Source of the DNA: Bathynomus jamesi | Taxonomy: Eukaryota; Arthropoda; Malacostraca; Isopoda; Cirolanidae | Direction: 5' to 3' | Assembly (NCBI GenBank): GCA_023014485.1 | Contig: JAJOZX010012280.1 | Coordinates: 46,435-110,434 of the forward strand | Length of the DNA: 64,000 nucleotides | Part shown: in pieces, positions 44,270 to 54,250 of the stretch | Layout: the number at the start of each line of letters is the position of its first letter | Numbering within the stretch: the stretch's first letter is position 1 | Made by a program: the position numbers and the translations under genes | Notes under the pieces: model-generated | What the model saw: the letters and a program-made list of their open reading frames with translations, nothing else | Told to the model about the DNA's origin: nothing | The model's database searches: none

Positions 44270-44661
44270 TTCCAGTGGACTGTAAGGAGTTATAGGAGAC
44301 GACTGCCTTTTGTATAGCAGTTATTGTCACGGTATTCCCCTCTCATCCTTGCTTTTCAAGAAACTTGGCTGGATTTATCCCATTCTGCAGGTCAAAGGTT
44401 ACAGTTTGCTCCGGAAAGGCAGGGGTCCCCATGGGGGTGGTGTCTTACTGAGGATCAACAGCTCCCTTCCTTTTACTCCAGTTCCTCTTGATATTGATAC
44501 TGAAACAGTTGCAGCAACAATCCACAATTCCTCTTTTGCTGTTACACTTTCTACTGTATATTTCTCTCCAGGTCCTCCCTTCTCTACAGTTATATTACAC
44601 AGACTGCTTCGCTTACTTCCTGCTCCTTTCCTTCTAATAGGAGACTTCAATGGTCATCACC
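44270..44661 (+). pseudogene. Jockey/I-like LINE ORF2: endonuclease, first part
   Basis: Blocks: LQWTVRSYRRRLPF, then SPLILAFQETWLDLS (catalytic glutamate) in one frame, and after a shift GGGVLLRINSSLPF and PFLLIGDFNGHHP in another. The order and motifs are those of LINE AP-like endonucleases. A hAT interrupts right after GDFNGHH. Confidence 0.88.
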
Positions 44662-45134
44662 CAGGGCCGTAGCCAGACCAAATCAGTAGGAGGAGCGGAG
44701 AAATTGACAGGGGAGGCAATGAAAAAATGTAATGTCATTTTTTGTGAATATCGAAATATACTGCAGAAAATTACATTCAAAACTATAACAAGTAAAACAC
44801 CGTAGGCTAAATAAAAAAATGATCAAACCGATACATATAGATAGGCATATTGGGTTATAGAATACAATATTTAGTCTAAATTTAGTGTAAATAAAAGTCT
44901 GTAAGTTTTTTAATTTTAGAATAACTGTATGCGGCGAGTTTTTTTAGCGAAATTCTTTAGGAATTCAAACATGTCTATTTGCTTCGTTCTCTTATTTTCA
45001 AAGGCAAGTAAAACAAGTTGGCTTTGGCGTTTTTGTAGCATGGAACGCCGTTGCGGTTGGTTTTCCCAGGGGGGGCATATTATTTTCCAGGCGGGGCTTT
45101 GACCCCCATGGCTCCCCCCTTGGCTACGGGCCTG
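44662..45134. mobile_element. hAT MITE, 473 bp
   Basis: The exact duplication TCATCACC flanks it (44654-44661 and 45135-45142). The ends CAGGGCCGTAGCCA and, in reverse, CAGGCCCGTAGCCA are inverted repeats. Removal restores GDFNGHHPLWG in the endonuclease. I see no coding remnant. Confidence 0.92.
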
Positions 45135-45633
45135 TCATCACCCCCTATGGGGTTCCCCCTCCAGTGACCAGCGGGGCTCCACCATTGCAGACTTCACAGA
45201 TGCCAATAATCGCTTTCTATTTAATGATGGTTCCCCTGCATTCCTCCATAGTTTCAGTGGGTCCCTCTCACATTTAGATCTATCACTTTCTACTATGAAC
45301 TTGTCTCATGTGTTTGGTTGAGAAGTTTTGAGTGATCCTTGTGATTCTGATCATTTTCCCATTCTTCTCACATCTCAGGTACCATATGTGGGCTCAAAAC
45401 GCTCCCAATGGAAAATAACAGAGAAAGGTCTGCACGACTTTCATGCTGCTTTGTCGTTGCCACATCCTGGATATGATACCACTGTGGATGAAGACTGCCA
45501 TACATTAATTCGCACAATTCACCATGCAGCTCAAGACCATTTCACTCTCACTTCCAGCACGTTTAATGCTAAATATCACGCAGTGTGGGGGAATGATTTG
45601 TGCCAGCAGGCGGCAGTGTCAATGGAATCATAG
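45135..45633 (+). pseudogene. Jockey/I-like LINE ORF2: end of endonuclease
   Basis: Readable pieces are STIADFTDANNRFLFNDG, LDLSLSTMNL and CDSDHFPILLT, the SDH catalytic block, then a linker to about 45620. A stop replaces one codon in the VFG*EV region. Normally a reverse transcriptase of several hundred codons would follow, but it is absent. Confidence 0.82.
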
Positions 45634-45988
45634 CAATAGTTTTCTCAGCGATGTTAAACCCCTTCTTCAGGATTGGGAACATACATACATAGGTAGCAGA
45701 AGGGACCAGACTGTCCTAGCCTGGCTCAGACTAGGGGTGTGTCTCCTGACACATGGGCATTATTTTAGTGCCTGTCCCATTCCTACCTGTCTCCAGTGCA
45801 ATATGACTCTTACATTGGAACATATTTTTATTGATTGCCCAGTTTTCTCTTCACTTCTATCTGATATTCATTTATTTCGCACTGCAGAACAGCTTGATTT
45901 CACCCTCTCTACTGTCTTATCTTGCCTAGTGCCCTCTAAGCTCATTTTAGATTTCTTAAAGTCAGTCAATTTATATTCCTCCATCTAA
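45634..45988 (+). pseudogene. Jockey/I-like LINE ORF2: C-terminus after a deleted reverse transcriptase
   Basis: The frame contains LAWLRLGVCLLTHGHYF, CPIPTCLQCNMTLTLEHIFI and DCPVFSSLL. This matches the post-RNase H C-terminal pattern of I/Jockey-type elements (LR-GH--LTH, then C--C--LT-EHIL-DCP). It lies only about 20 bp after the endonuclease part, so the reverse transcriptase and RNase H were deleted. The ORF ends at the stop after YSSI. About 260 bp of AT-rich 3' sequence follow. Confidence 0.85.
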
Positions 45989-46254
45989 TCTAACAATCAG
46001 CCTCTTATGTTCAGCTAGTTTATTAAAAGGGATTAGACATCGTTTGATATTAAGAGAAAATATAATTTATGAAATGAAAGCAAAATTTTTATGAGGAAAT
46101 TAAAAAATGAAATAGCCGAAGGGATATTCAGATGACGATAAGTTAAAGAGAATAAAATAAACAATAAAAGGTTTAAGTAAAAGTTAAAATTTACGACAAT
46201 GAATTTTTTTTTTAATTCAAAACTCCGGCCCTAAAGCCGACATGGCTTTTCAAA

Positions 46255-46279
46255 TATATATATATATATATATATATAT
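46255..46279. repeat. (TA)n microsatellite
   Basis: TA array abutting the foldback that starts at 46280. Confidence 0.93.
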
Positions 46280-46542
46280 GGTACTTTCCTGTTATCCCGG
46301 ACCCCAGACAACTCATTAGGTTTAGTCGTGATATTTTTGTTAACACGAACGAAAATATTACAACTTAACCTAACCAATCATTAATATATATATATATAAT
46401 ATATATATATATTATATATATATATAATTTTTATATATATATATATACATATATATACACATAATTTAGGACTGTCACATTATTAGAATTTAGGACCGTA
46501 AAAGCGAGGATAACCTGGGGTCCGGGATAACAGGACAGTACC
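46280..46542. repeat. Foldback element with GGTAC ends, 263 bp
   Basis: The left end contains CCTGTTATCCCGGACCCCAG and the right end its complement CTGGGGTCCGGGATAACAGG. Outer bases are GGTAC...GTACC. A TA-rich block fills the centre (46387-46447), next to a TTAACCTAACCAATCAT word also found in the Merlin-like elements. The GG ends suggest a Merlin-type MITE, but the TA-rich flanks hide any duplication. Confidence 0.78.
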
Positions 46543-46559
46543 ATTATATATGTTAATGT

Positions 46560-47204
46560 TTCAGACCAACAAAGATCCTAGGATCCACTCATGGCTGGTC
46601 TACCTAACTGTGGTTTTAATTGTGTATTGCGCATGTCTTCCGTGGTGGCGGAGGGGACCTACAATTTTACGTGGGTTCCTAATCGCAAAAATCTTAATCT
46701 TGCTACCTTAAACTGTACCCAATCTATCAACATATGCGTCTAATCGATTTTTAAATATGTTTATAGACGTGCTCCTAATTACTTCTACCGGCAAACTGTT
46801 CCAGCTATTTACCAATGTATGTGTAAAAATGTTTCTGGTAACTGTTGTCTCGAACCTTCTACTTCTCAACTTACACCCGTTATTTCTAGTTCTATTATAT
46901 TGTGCTATTTCGAAAAGCTATCTCTATTTACGTTATCGAACCCATTCATAATTTTAAAAACCTGGATTAGATCACCCCTTAGCCTCCTAGTCTCGAGTGT
47001 AGTCAATTTTAACTCCTTAAGCTTATCCTCGTACGACTTCGACCTAAGCGACGGAATCATGTTAGTTGCTCGTCTTTGAACTCTCGATTTTGTCTATATC
47101 TTTGCGCATATGCGGATTCCCAAACTGGATCGCGTACTCCAAATGGGGTCTAACTAATGATTTATAAAGAGGAACAATAATATCGCGCGATTTGTACCCA
47201 AAAT
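46560..47204 (-). pseudogene. CR1-C: reverse transcriptase C-terminus and 3' end
   Basis: Minus-strand translation reads SRDIIVPLYKSLVRPHLEYA, then PHMRKDIDKIE and, in another frame, ATNMIPSLRSKSYEDKLKEL, TLETRRLRGDLIQVFKIMNG, and SWNSLPVEVI with FKNRLDAYV. This is the full C-terminal pattern of CR1 ORF2. The 3' untranslated part runs to about 46560. Confidence 0.9.
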
Positions 47205-48178
47205 GGTAAAGATTCGGTTTAACTGCCCCCTCGTTTTTGACACGAAAACATATTTTTCTGGTGTATTTTGATGTGTTTTGTTCAAGTCTGACCTTCATTT
47301 CCTCGGGAAAATCCCCATTTTCGAAATGACGATCTGACATATCCTCCAAAATGACGCTTGTTACCGGAAAATGTCAAATTTGAAGAAAACACAGAAAAAT
47401 ACATCAGAAAAATGTTTTCGTGTCAAAAGCGCGGGGGGCAGTGAAAACGAATCTTTACCGCATGAAATACACCAGAAAAACCTATTTTCGTCAGTAATAT
47501 TCACGGCAAAAGTAACCTAACCTAAACTAACCAAAAAACAAGGGCGTACAGTTAAAACTAACAAAAATAACACAACTTAACCAAACCAATTGTCAAGGGC
47601 ATACAGTTGACCTAACCTGGCATACATTTGATCTAACCGGGCATTCAATTAACCTAACCGGGCATGGGTAACCCATAATGAATTCGGGACCTGGAAAGTT
47701 AAGTAGTTGGAAATAATATCAGTGCACTTACATTAATTATGGGAGGCTTCATGATAATTAAGTTCATTACCACACTGAGAACACGTAAGAGAGGTCTTGA
47801 GCACACCGTGAGCTCGAAATATAGCGACAGCAGCACTATCGTCCTCCAAAACTTGTTTAATAACAATTAAGCAAGTTTAATTCTGAAGCAACTGTTGAAT
47901 TCAAATTTCAGCGCCGGACATGCACGGGGATGTCACGTGACAATAGGGCAGCCGCTGATTGGCTAATAATGATAACATGACTACATATACACGGGATGAG
48001 ATGGTTTCACTAGTGAATAATGGAGTCAAAATTTAATAATTTCGAAAGTAAATATCTCGATAAATAGGAATTTCCGCCAAAATTAGTATAGAATAAAGTA
48101 TTCTTGTTTTGGTTGAAAATAGCAGAAAATTAACTCTTTCCATCGAAAACGAAAGGGACATTAAAACGAATATTAACC
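47205..48178. mobile_element. Merlin-like non-autonomous element 4, 974 bp, in CR1-C
   Basis: Flanks CCCAAAAT (47197-47204) and CTCAAAAT (48179-48186) form an 8-bp duplication with one mismatch. Ends GGTAAAGATTCG and, in reverse, GGTTAATATTCG are inverted repeats. The latter also matches the left end of the element at 37288. A palindrome (about 47236-47428) carries TCTGGTGTATTTTGATGTG and CTGACCTTCATTTCC words. The block CAAGGGCATACAGTTGACCT is shared with the copies at 26415 and, in part, 33369. Confidence 0.8.
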
Positions 48179-48556
48179 CTCAAAATTCCTAGCTGTAAAG
48201 CCTAGCACTTTGTTCGCCTTATTGACCGCTGTTTCGCCACTGTTAAATCACCAGTGACTATAACTCCTAAATCTTTTTCCTGATCTACGCTTGCTAACTC
48301 CTTCCCTGACATACTATACGCAAAATTACCATTACGCGAACCTATAGGTAAAATTTTGCACTTATCGACGTTAAATCTCATTTGCCATGTGACTGACCAA
48401 TCTACGATTTTATTCAGATCTTCCTGGATTTTACCTGTCTTCGTCATTAATCGCCCTACCATCCAACTTCGTGTTATCCGCAAACTTTGAAACTGTACTG
48501 ACTAGGCCGACATCTAAATCGTTAATATATATAAGAAAAATCAAGGGCCCAATACA
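48179..48556 (-). pseudogene. CR1-C: reverse transcriptase, catalytic box and thumb
   Basis: The minus strand gives KFADNTKLDG, so the catalytic FADD is changed to FADN, followed by WSVTWQMRFNVDKCKILPIG and KDLGVIVTGDL. Inactive CR1 copy. The segment is bounded by a Merlin-like element and a hAT MITE. Confidence 0.88.
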
Positions 48557-48777
48557 CAGAGATGGGCAGTATCGCGATACATGTATCGGCGTTACGTATC
48601 GAGCGATACTTTTGTATCGGTACCGATATCGCTTTAACCATCTATAAAGTATCGATGCATCGGTATCGCTTTAGACGATTTACGAGTATCGATGCATCGG
48701 TATCGCTTTAGACGATTTACGAGTATCGATGTATCGGTATCGCCTTAGGGATTTTCGTGTATCGATGCCCATCACTG
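48557..48777. mobile_element. hAT MITE made of TATCGATGCATCGG-like repeats, 221 bp
   Basis: The exact duplication CCAATACA flanks it (48549-48556 and 48778-48785). Ends CAGAGATGGGCA and, in reverse, CAGTGATGGGCA are inverted repeats. The interior repeats a GTATCGATGCATCGGTATCG unit of about 37 bp two to three times. Confidence 0.93.
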
Positions 48778-49201
48778 CCAATACAGAACCCTGAGGAACG
48801 CCGCTCGCTACATTAGCCCCAGATGACTCCGCTCCATCAACGACCACCCTCCGTTTCCTATCTCGCAACCAGTCTTCTATCCAATTTATTACTACACCCC
48901 TGATTCTATGAGCCTTAGTTTTTTCAATGAGTCTTTTGTGCGGTACGGTGTCAAAATCTTTTTGAAAATCTAAATACACTACATCTACCGCCCGATGACT
49001 ATCGTAAACTTCAACCACGCTTTGGAAAAATTCTAAAAGATTAGTTAAGCAAAATTTGTTTCGCCTAAAACCGTGCTGCATATTTCTAATCAAGTTATGC
49101 AATGCTAAGTATTCGACTATACGATCCCTAATTATTGATTCCAGTAGCTTACCTACAACAGACGTTAAATTGATTGGCCTATAATTTCCCGCAGTATCGT
49201 T
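48778..49201 (-). pseudogene. CR1-C: reverse transcriptase, fingers and palm
   Basis: The minus strand reads NYRPINLTSVVGKLLESIIR, NMQHGFRRNKFCLTNLLEF, VDVVYLDFQKDFDTVPHKRL and SGVPQGSVL. This is CR1-type and the block order continues into the segment at 48179. Confidence 0.92.
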
Positions 49202-49303
49202 TGTTAGAAAATCTAGAAGAGGAAGAGTCATTGTTGTTCCAAGGCGATATGATGACTAAGCTGATTGATGCAGCATTGCTTGTATATATGATATTAAGGT
49301 AAG

Positions 49304-49369
<66 letters not shown>

Positions 49370-49845
49370 TAATTGTAAGGTTAGTGAAAAATTCACTTCA
49401 TTTAGAGCTAGCATTTTTGGGCTCTTGTGGCATCATTGTTTGGGCACTCTTGTGGCATCATTTTTTGGGGGGCGCACGCGTCCTTTCTACTCGTTTGTTG
49501 AATGCGACACTCATAGGGCGTGGTCTTATAGAGAGCTCTCTTGCAATTCAGTTTGGTTGTTTAGATACAAGATTGTTGCATCCTGCAATGGTGCAGGTTA
49601 TGTGTTGTTGCAAGGTTTAGAAAGACCATAAATAGTGCCCCTTTGTTTTTTACCTTAATTTTATACAACTGAGGCCTGAGGTAGGCCAACATTGAGTCAG
49701 CAACCCTGAGGTAGGACCTAATAGGACCTCCAAGTCCGTAAGTTTTAGTCTAGCTTAACTTGGGCTGTAGGTTGAACTGGCCCTTCAGAGCTTGGCCGTT
49801 CAGGGCTCAGCTGGGATTCTGAACCTAATAAAATAAAAAATAACA
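49202..49845 (+). mobile_element. Solo BEL LTR in CR1-C, opposite orientation to the full element
   Basis: Starts TGTTAGAAAATCTAGAAG and ends AATAACA, matching the reverse complement of the LTRs at 50367 and 57286 with clear divergence. A GT/TA array at 49303-49368 sits where those LTRs have only GTGTATATATATC. No clean 5-bp duplication is visible (TCGTT left, CCTTT right). A poly-Ile/Tyr ORF here is only the TA array. Confidence 0.85.
49303..49368. repeat. (GT)n(TA)n compound microsatellite inside the LTR
   Basis: About 18 bases of GT followed by about 47 of TA. The other two LTR copies in the window lack this expansion. Confidence 0.95.
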
Positions 49846-50366
49846 CCTTTATCGCCTTTCTTAAAGAAAGGTATTACATTTGCTAACTTGAAATTATCTG
49901 GTACGCACCCCTCAGAAATAGACGCATTAAAAATCTTTGTTAACGGCACAACGATGCTTTCTTTTAATTCTTTTAGTTGTATGGGATATATGGAATCCAG
50001 CCCCGGTGATTTAAGCATTTTCATTTTACCAATATAGCGCATTACCTCCCTTTCACTCACCATAATATTATCCAAAGTATTACCATTATTGAAAGATATT
50101 ATGTCTATGACAGTAGGGATATTCGTTAATCGTTACATCTTCTATTGTAAAAACTGACGTAAAAAATTCGTTTAGCAGAGTAGCCATTTGCTTGTTACCA
50201 GAAACTAGCTCTCCGTCAGAATTTTTCAACGGACCCAAGACGCTCTTTACTGGGTTTCTATTGTTGACGTATTGAAAAAATCGCTTGGGGTTTTCTATGC
50301 TGTCATAAGCTATGGAAATTTCAAATTCGCGCTTGAACTTTTTTATTACGCTTTTCGCTTCCCGCC
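49846..50366 (-). pseudogene. CR1-C: linker and start of reverse transcriptase
   Basis: The minus strand reads REVMRYIGKMKMLKSPGLDS, ANVIPFFKKGDK, and upstream NPKRFFQYVNNRNPVKSVLG. These precede the RT core in CR1 ORF2. The BEL/Pao element interrupts at 50367. Confidence 0.88.
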
Positions 50367-50967
50367 TGTTATTTTATTTATTTGTTGGGTTCAAAATCCC
50401 AGCTGAGCCGTGAACGGCCAAATTCTAAAGGGCCAGTTCTATCTGAAGCCCAAGTTAAGCTAAATTAAAACTTACGGATTTGAGATCCTATTAGGTCCTA
50501 CCTCAGGGTAACCTCAGGGTTGCTGACTCGATGCGGGCCTACCTTAGACCTTAGTTACATGAATTTAATGTAAACAAAAAGGGTACTATTTATGGTCTTC
50601 TTTCTCAACCTTGCAACAACAACGCAACCTGGACTATTGCACGGTGCAACAATCTTGTATCTAAACAACCAAACTGAATTGCAAGAGAGCTCTCTACAAG
50701 ACCACACCCTGTACGTACGACATCCCACAAACGAGTAGAAAAGACGCGCAGCGCCCCAAAATGATGCCACCAGCGTCCCAAACACTGATGCCACAAGAGC
50801 CCAAAAATGCTAGCTCTTATTAAGTGAATTTTTCACTAACCTTACAATTATGAGATAGATATATATACACCTTAACTTAATATATACAAGCAATGCTGCA
50901 TCAATCAGCTTAGTCATCATATCGCCTTGGGACAACAATGGTTCTTCCTCTTCTAGATTTTCTAACA
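50367..50967 (-). repeat. 3' LTR of the BEL/Pao element
   Basis: 601 bp. The last 58 codons-worth of bases of the polyprotein frame run into it: the stop after VVPRRYDD lies at 50910. A polypurine stretch GGTGGGGAG (minus strand, 50968-50976) precedes it. Confidence 0.95.
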
Positions 50968-52400
50968 CTCCCCACCGAAGAGGCATTGTTGTCGTTACCT
51001 TCCGCAAGGTTAGCCAAGCCTTCTCCATGAGGCTGTAACTCAAATGTTTCATCTTGACTATCTGTGTTTTTGCTGATTTCTAAAGCATAGAGTTTTTGTA
51101 TAGGTCTCTTTAACTTTCCTCCTGAAGTCTTTACCAGTGCAGACCTAACTAAATTGTCTTTGCCAACAAACAACTCTTCAATTATGCCAAGCTTCCAGCA
51201 TTGCCTTGGTCTTTCATCCCCAATCATTACCACGTCTCCCACCTTGATACAATTTGCATTGGAGCCCTTTACCTTGCCTGATGGGTAATAATTGAGTTCT
51301 GGCAAGTATTCCATCTGCCACCTCTTCCATAACTGATCTTGTAGCTCTTCAAGGTACCTGAACCGTCTGGTTAACTCTCCTTGAGTGCTCTGGATAGGCT
51401 GCAAGTCTTCTGGCACACTGGGGCTTGATGTTAATCGTTTACCACAAAGAAAATGATTTGGTGTCAATGGCTCTGCATCCTGCATACTGTTGTAAACAAA
51501 AGTGATAGGCCTACTGTTCACCATTGCTTCTACTTCACATAAAACAGTGCAGAATTCTTCTTTGCTCAAATGAGCATTAGCTAAAAGTTTCTTTAATGGA
51601 CACTTTACACTTCTCACTAGCCTTTCCCAAAATCCTCCCACCATGGTGCTCTCTCAACAATAAACTCCCACTGTACCCCTTGGTGTGAAAAGTAGGATTG
51701 GAATCCTTCCTCTTTTAGCAAGGACCAAATTCTTGGAGTTCCTTTGCAGCCTTTTGAAGGTTTTTGCATTATCCGATATGATTTTATTTGGGAAACCCCT
51801 TCTGTTCACAAACCTTTTAAAGGCCAAAAGAAATACATCACTACTTAAGTTGCTTACCAACTCCAAATGGATTGCTCTGGTGGTAGCACAGGTGAAAAGA
51901 CATGTATAACCTTTGTTAGACTCCCCTCGCTCATACACATAGACTGGCCCTGCAAAGTCTACTCCCACTACATCAAATGGGCAGTATAGACACCGTTCTC
52001 TTGGAAGTGGAGCCACCTTTTCATAATAAGGCTTTGCACTACAACGCTTGCAAACCACACATTTATGCAAGACCTTTTTTACTACTTGTCTAATTTTGGG
52101 AATCCAAAATTGTTGTCTAATCTCTATTATCACTTCTCTAACTCCCGCATGTAACAGCTTATGATGAGTATCCAGGATCAAAAGGCCCACAAAGTGCCCC
52201 CCAGAAGGTAGCAAAATTGGATGTCTTTTCTCCTCTGAAAGCCCAGAAAACTGTAGTCTACCTCCTACTCTCAATAAATCCTGATCCAAAAACACATCCA
52301 AACCCTTGAGCGCAGAATGTGTTGGTAGAACCTGTAATGGATGGCTGGTGAGCAATTCTCTCTCTTCACCAAATTTTTCCTTCTGCATATATACCACCCA
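50910..52400 (-). pseudogene. BEL/Pao integrase with C-terminal domain
   Basis: The first frame (52397-51654) holds LLHAGVREVIIEIRQQFWIP with VLHKCVVCKRC, the HHCC zinc-binding domain, then FDVVGVDFAGPVYV (first catalytic Asp) and NKIISDNAKTF (second). After frameshifts near 51710 and 51640 the frame 51644-50910 gives VGGFWERLVRSVK (catalytic Glu), VNSRPITFVY, LTPNHFLCG and WKRWQMEYLPEL with VGDVVMIGDE, the C-terminal domain typical of BEL/Pao integrases. It inserts the element DNA into the genome. Frameshifts lie near homopolymers, so some may be assembly errors. Confidence 0.94.
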
Positions 52401-54239
52401 GTATTTCTGGCTTGCTGAATCTCATTACTGTTCAGAATTCCTTCCCTTCTTGTTTCTCCCTTAATATTGTTGGTAAATCTATATACCCATGCAGTCACTC
52501 TTAACAATCTTTTCAGACTGCTAATGTCCTCAAGCCTCAATATGGGGTCCTGCTGCATAACTTGACAACTGTTCACAGCGCATTTTCTCACCTCACTTAC
52601 CCATGCTTCTTCAGCCTGGCATTCTCCTACAATAGGCTGATTAGAAGGCCAGTTTTCACTTCCAAGTTTTAGCCACTCTGGCCCATTCCACCACAAACTT
52701 GACTGTGAAAGATCTTTCACTGAAATTCCTCGTGTTGGTAAATCAGCGGGGTTTTGGATGCCTGGACAATGCTTCCATTGCTTGGGATCTGTGTGCGCTT
52801 GAATTTCCTCCACCCTATTGGCAACAAATGGTTTCCATTTCCTTGCCTGACTTCTTAACCAGTGCCAAACTATAGTGGAGTCTGTCCAATAATAGCTTGG
52901 AATTTCATAGAGGGCCAAAGACTTCGCACTGTAATTGCAAGCCGACTAGCAATAACGGCACCCATCAATTCCAACCTTGGAACAGAAAGCCTTTTCAAAG
53001 GTGCTACTCTACTCTTTGCAGCAACCAACCTGCAACTTACTTCCTCTTGCAATGCGCCTCTTATATAAATACAAGTTGCATAGGCTTCCTCACTTGCATC
53101 ACAAAAGATGTGCAGCTCCAAATTGTCTGGACTATTGTTCAACTCTCCAAAGTACCATCTTGGGATTTCAATGTCTCCAAGATGTGCCAATTCTTTGAAC
53201 CAATATTTCCACTTTACCACCATATGATCAGGTAACTCTTGGTCCCAACCAAGTCCAATTTCCCAGAGGCTCTGAAACCAAATTTTTGACTTTATCACAA
53301 ATGGAGCCAGGAATCCAAGAGGATCAAAGACCTTTGAAGCCAAACTAAGAGCTGTACGTTTTGTCCACCTTGTCTCATTCTCAGCCAGCTCTACTAAAGA
53401 TTTCCCATTGAAGGTAAACAAATCATCATCTTGCTGCCAAACAATGCCTAGCACCTTTGCATCTATTGCCCACAACTCCTTAATACCAGAATCCTCAATA
53501 CTTTCTGCTGCATCAGGTACTACACAGGAATGACTCATAAACTCTTGTAATTGCGAATGATTGGTCTGCCATTTTCTAAGCTCCATGCCAGCCTCCCTCA
53601 TTATAGCTCTAGCCTCCATGAATATCTGTTTAGCCATTTCTGTATTATCCACGGAACACAGCAAATCATCAACATAAAAATTCTTCCTTATGTGTTCAAT
53701 AGTGTTAGGATAGACTTCAGAATATTTCTTAAAATGGTACTGCATAGTAGCTGCCAACAGAAATGGACTAGAGCTGAGGCCAAACAACACTGACTTCATT
53801 CTATATGCTTGAACCTTAGGTTCATTTTCCAACAAGTCTTTCGTATCCACCCACAGATACCTTACTGCATCTCTGTCCTCTGGTTTTAACTTTATCCGCA
53901 AAAAGGCTTGCTTCACATCTGCAGTCAATGCTACTCTACCAAACCTGAATCTCAGTAACAAGGAAAATAAATCTGCATTTAAATTTGGCCCAGCATCCAA
54001 ACAGTCATTCAAGGACACACCACCTTTGTCCTTGGCTGAGCCATCAAAAACTACCCTCAGTTTGGTGGTAGTTTTGTCTCGCCGTACCACTGCATGGTGT
54101 GGCAGATAATGTGCCTCCTGCTCACCAGCTCACCTTGCACCCTTTCAGCATAGCCCTCCCTTACATAACTTAGGATGGCCTCATTGTATTCAATTAACAA
54201 CTCCTCATTTTTTCTTAGCCTGTACAATGAAGTCTCCAA
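52271..54239 (-). pseudogene. BEL/Pao reverse transcriptase and RNase H
   Basis: 54239-54057 gives NEAILSYVREGYAERV, then the 52870-54090 frame holds KLRVVFDGSAK, LTADVKQAFLRIKL (catalytic Asp), LFGLSSSPFLLAA, and FYVDDLLCSV with the YVDD pair. Then come LDPLGFLAP-like connection sequence (KVFDPLGFLAPFVIKSKIWF) and LHIFCDASEEAYATCIYI, the first RNase H aspartate, followed by SRVAPLKRLSVPRLELMGAV. A frameshift near 52905 leads to YYWTDSTIVWHWL. Block content and order are classic Pao. All catalytic residues seen are intact. Confidence 0.95.
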
Positions 54240-54250
54240 CCTCCGATTAG

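Noticed and set aside
50555..50796. Identical ORFs repeated at 57473-57714, considered as a conserved small gene
   Set aside because: They are the two LTR copies of one element; identity reflects recent insertion.
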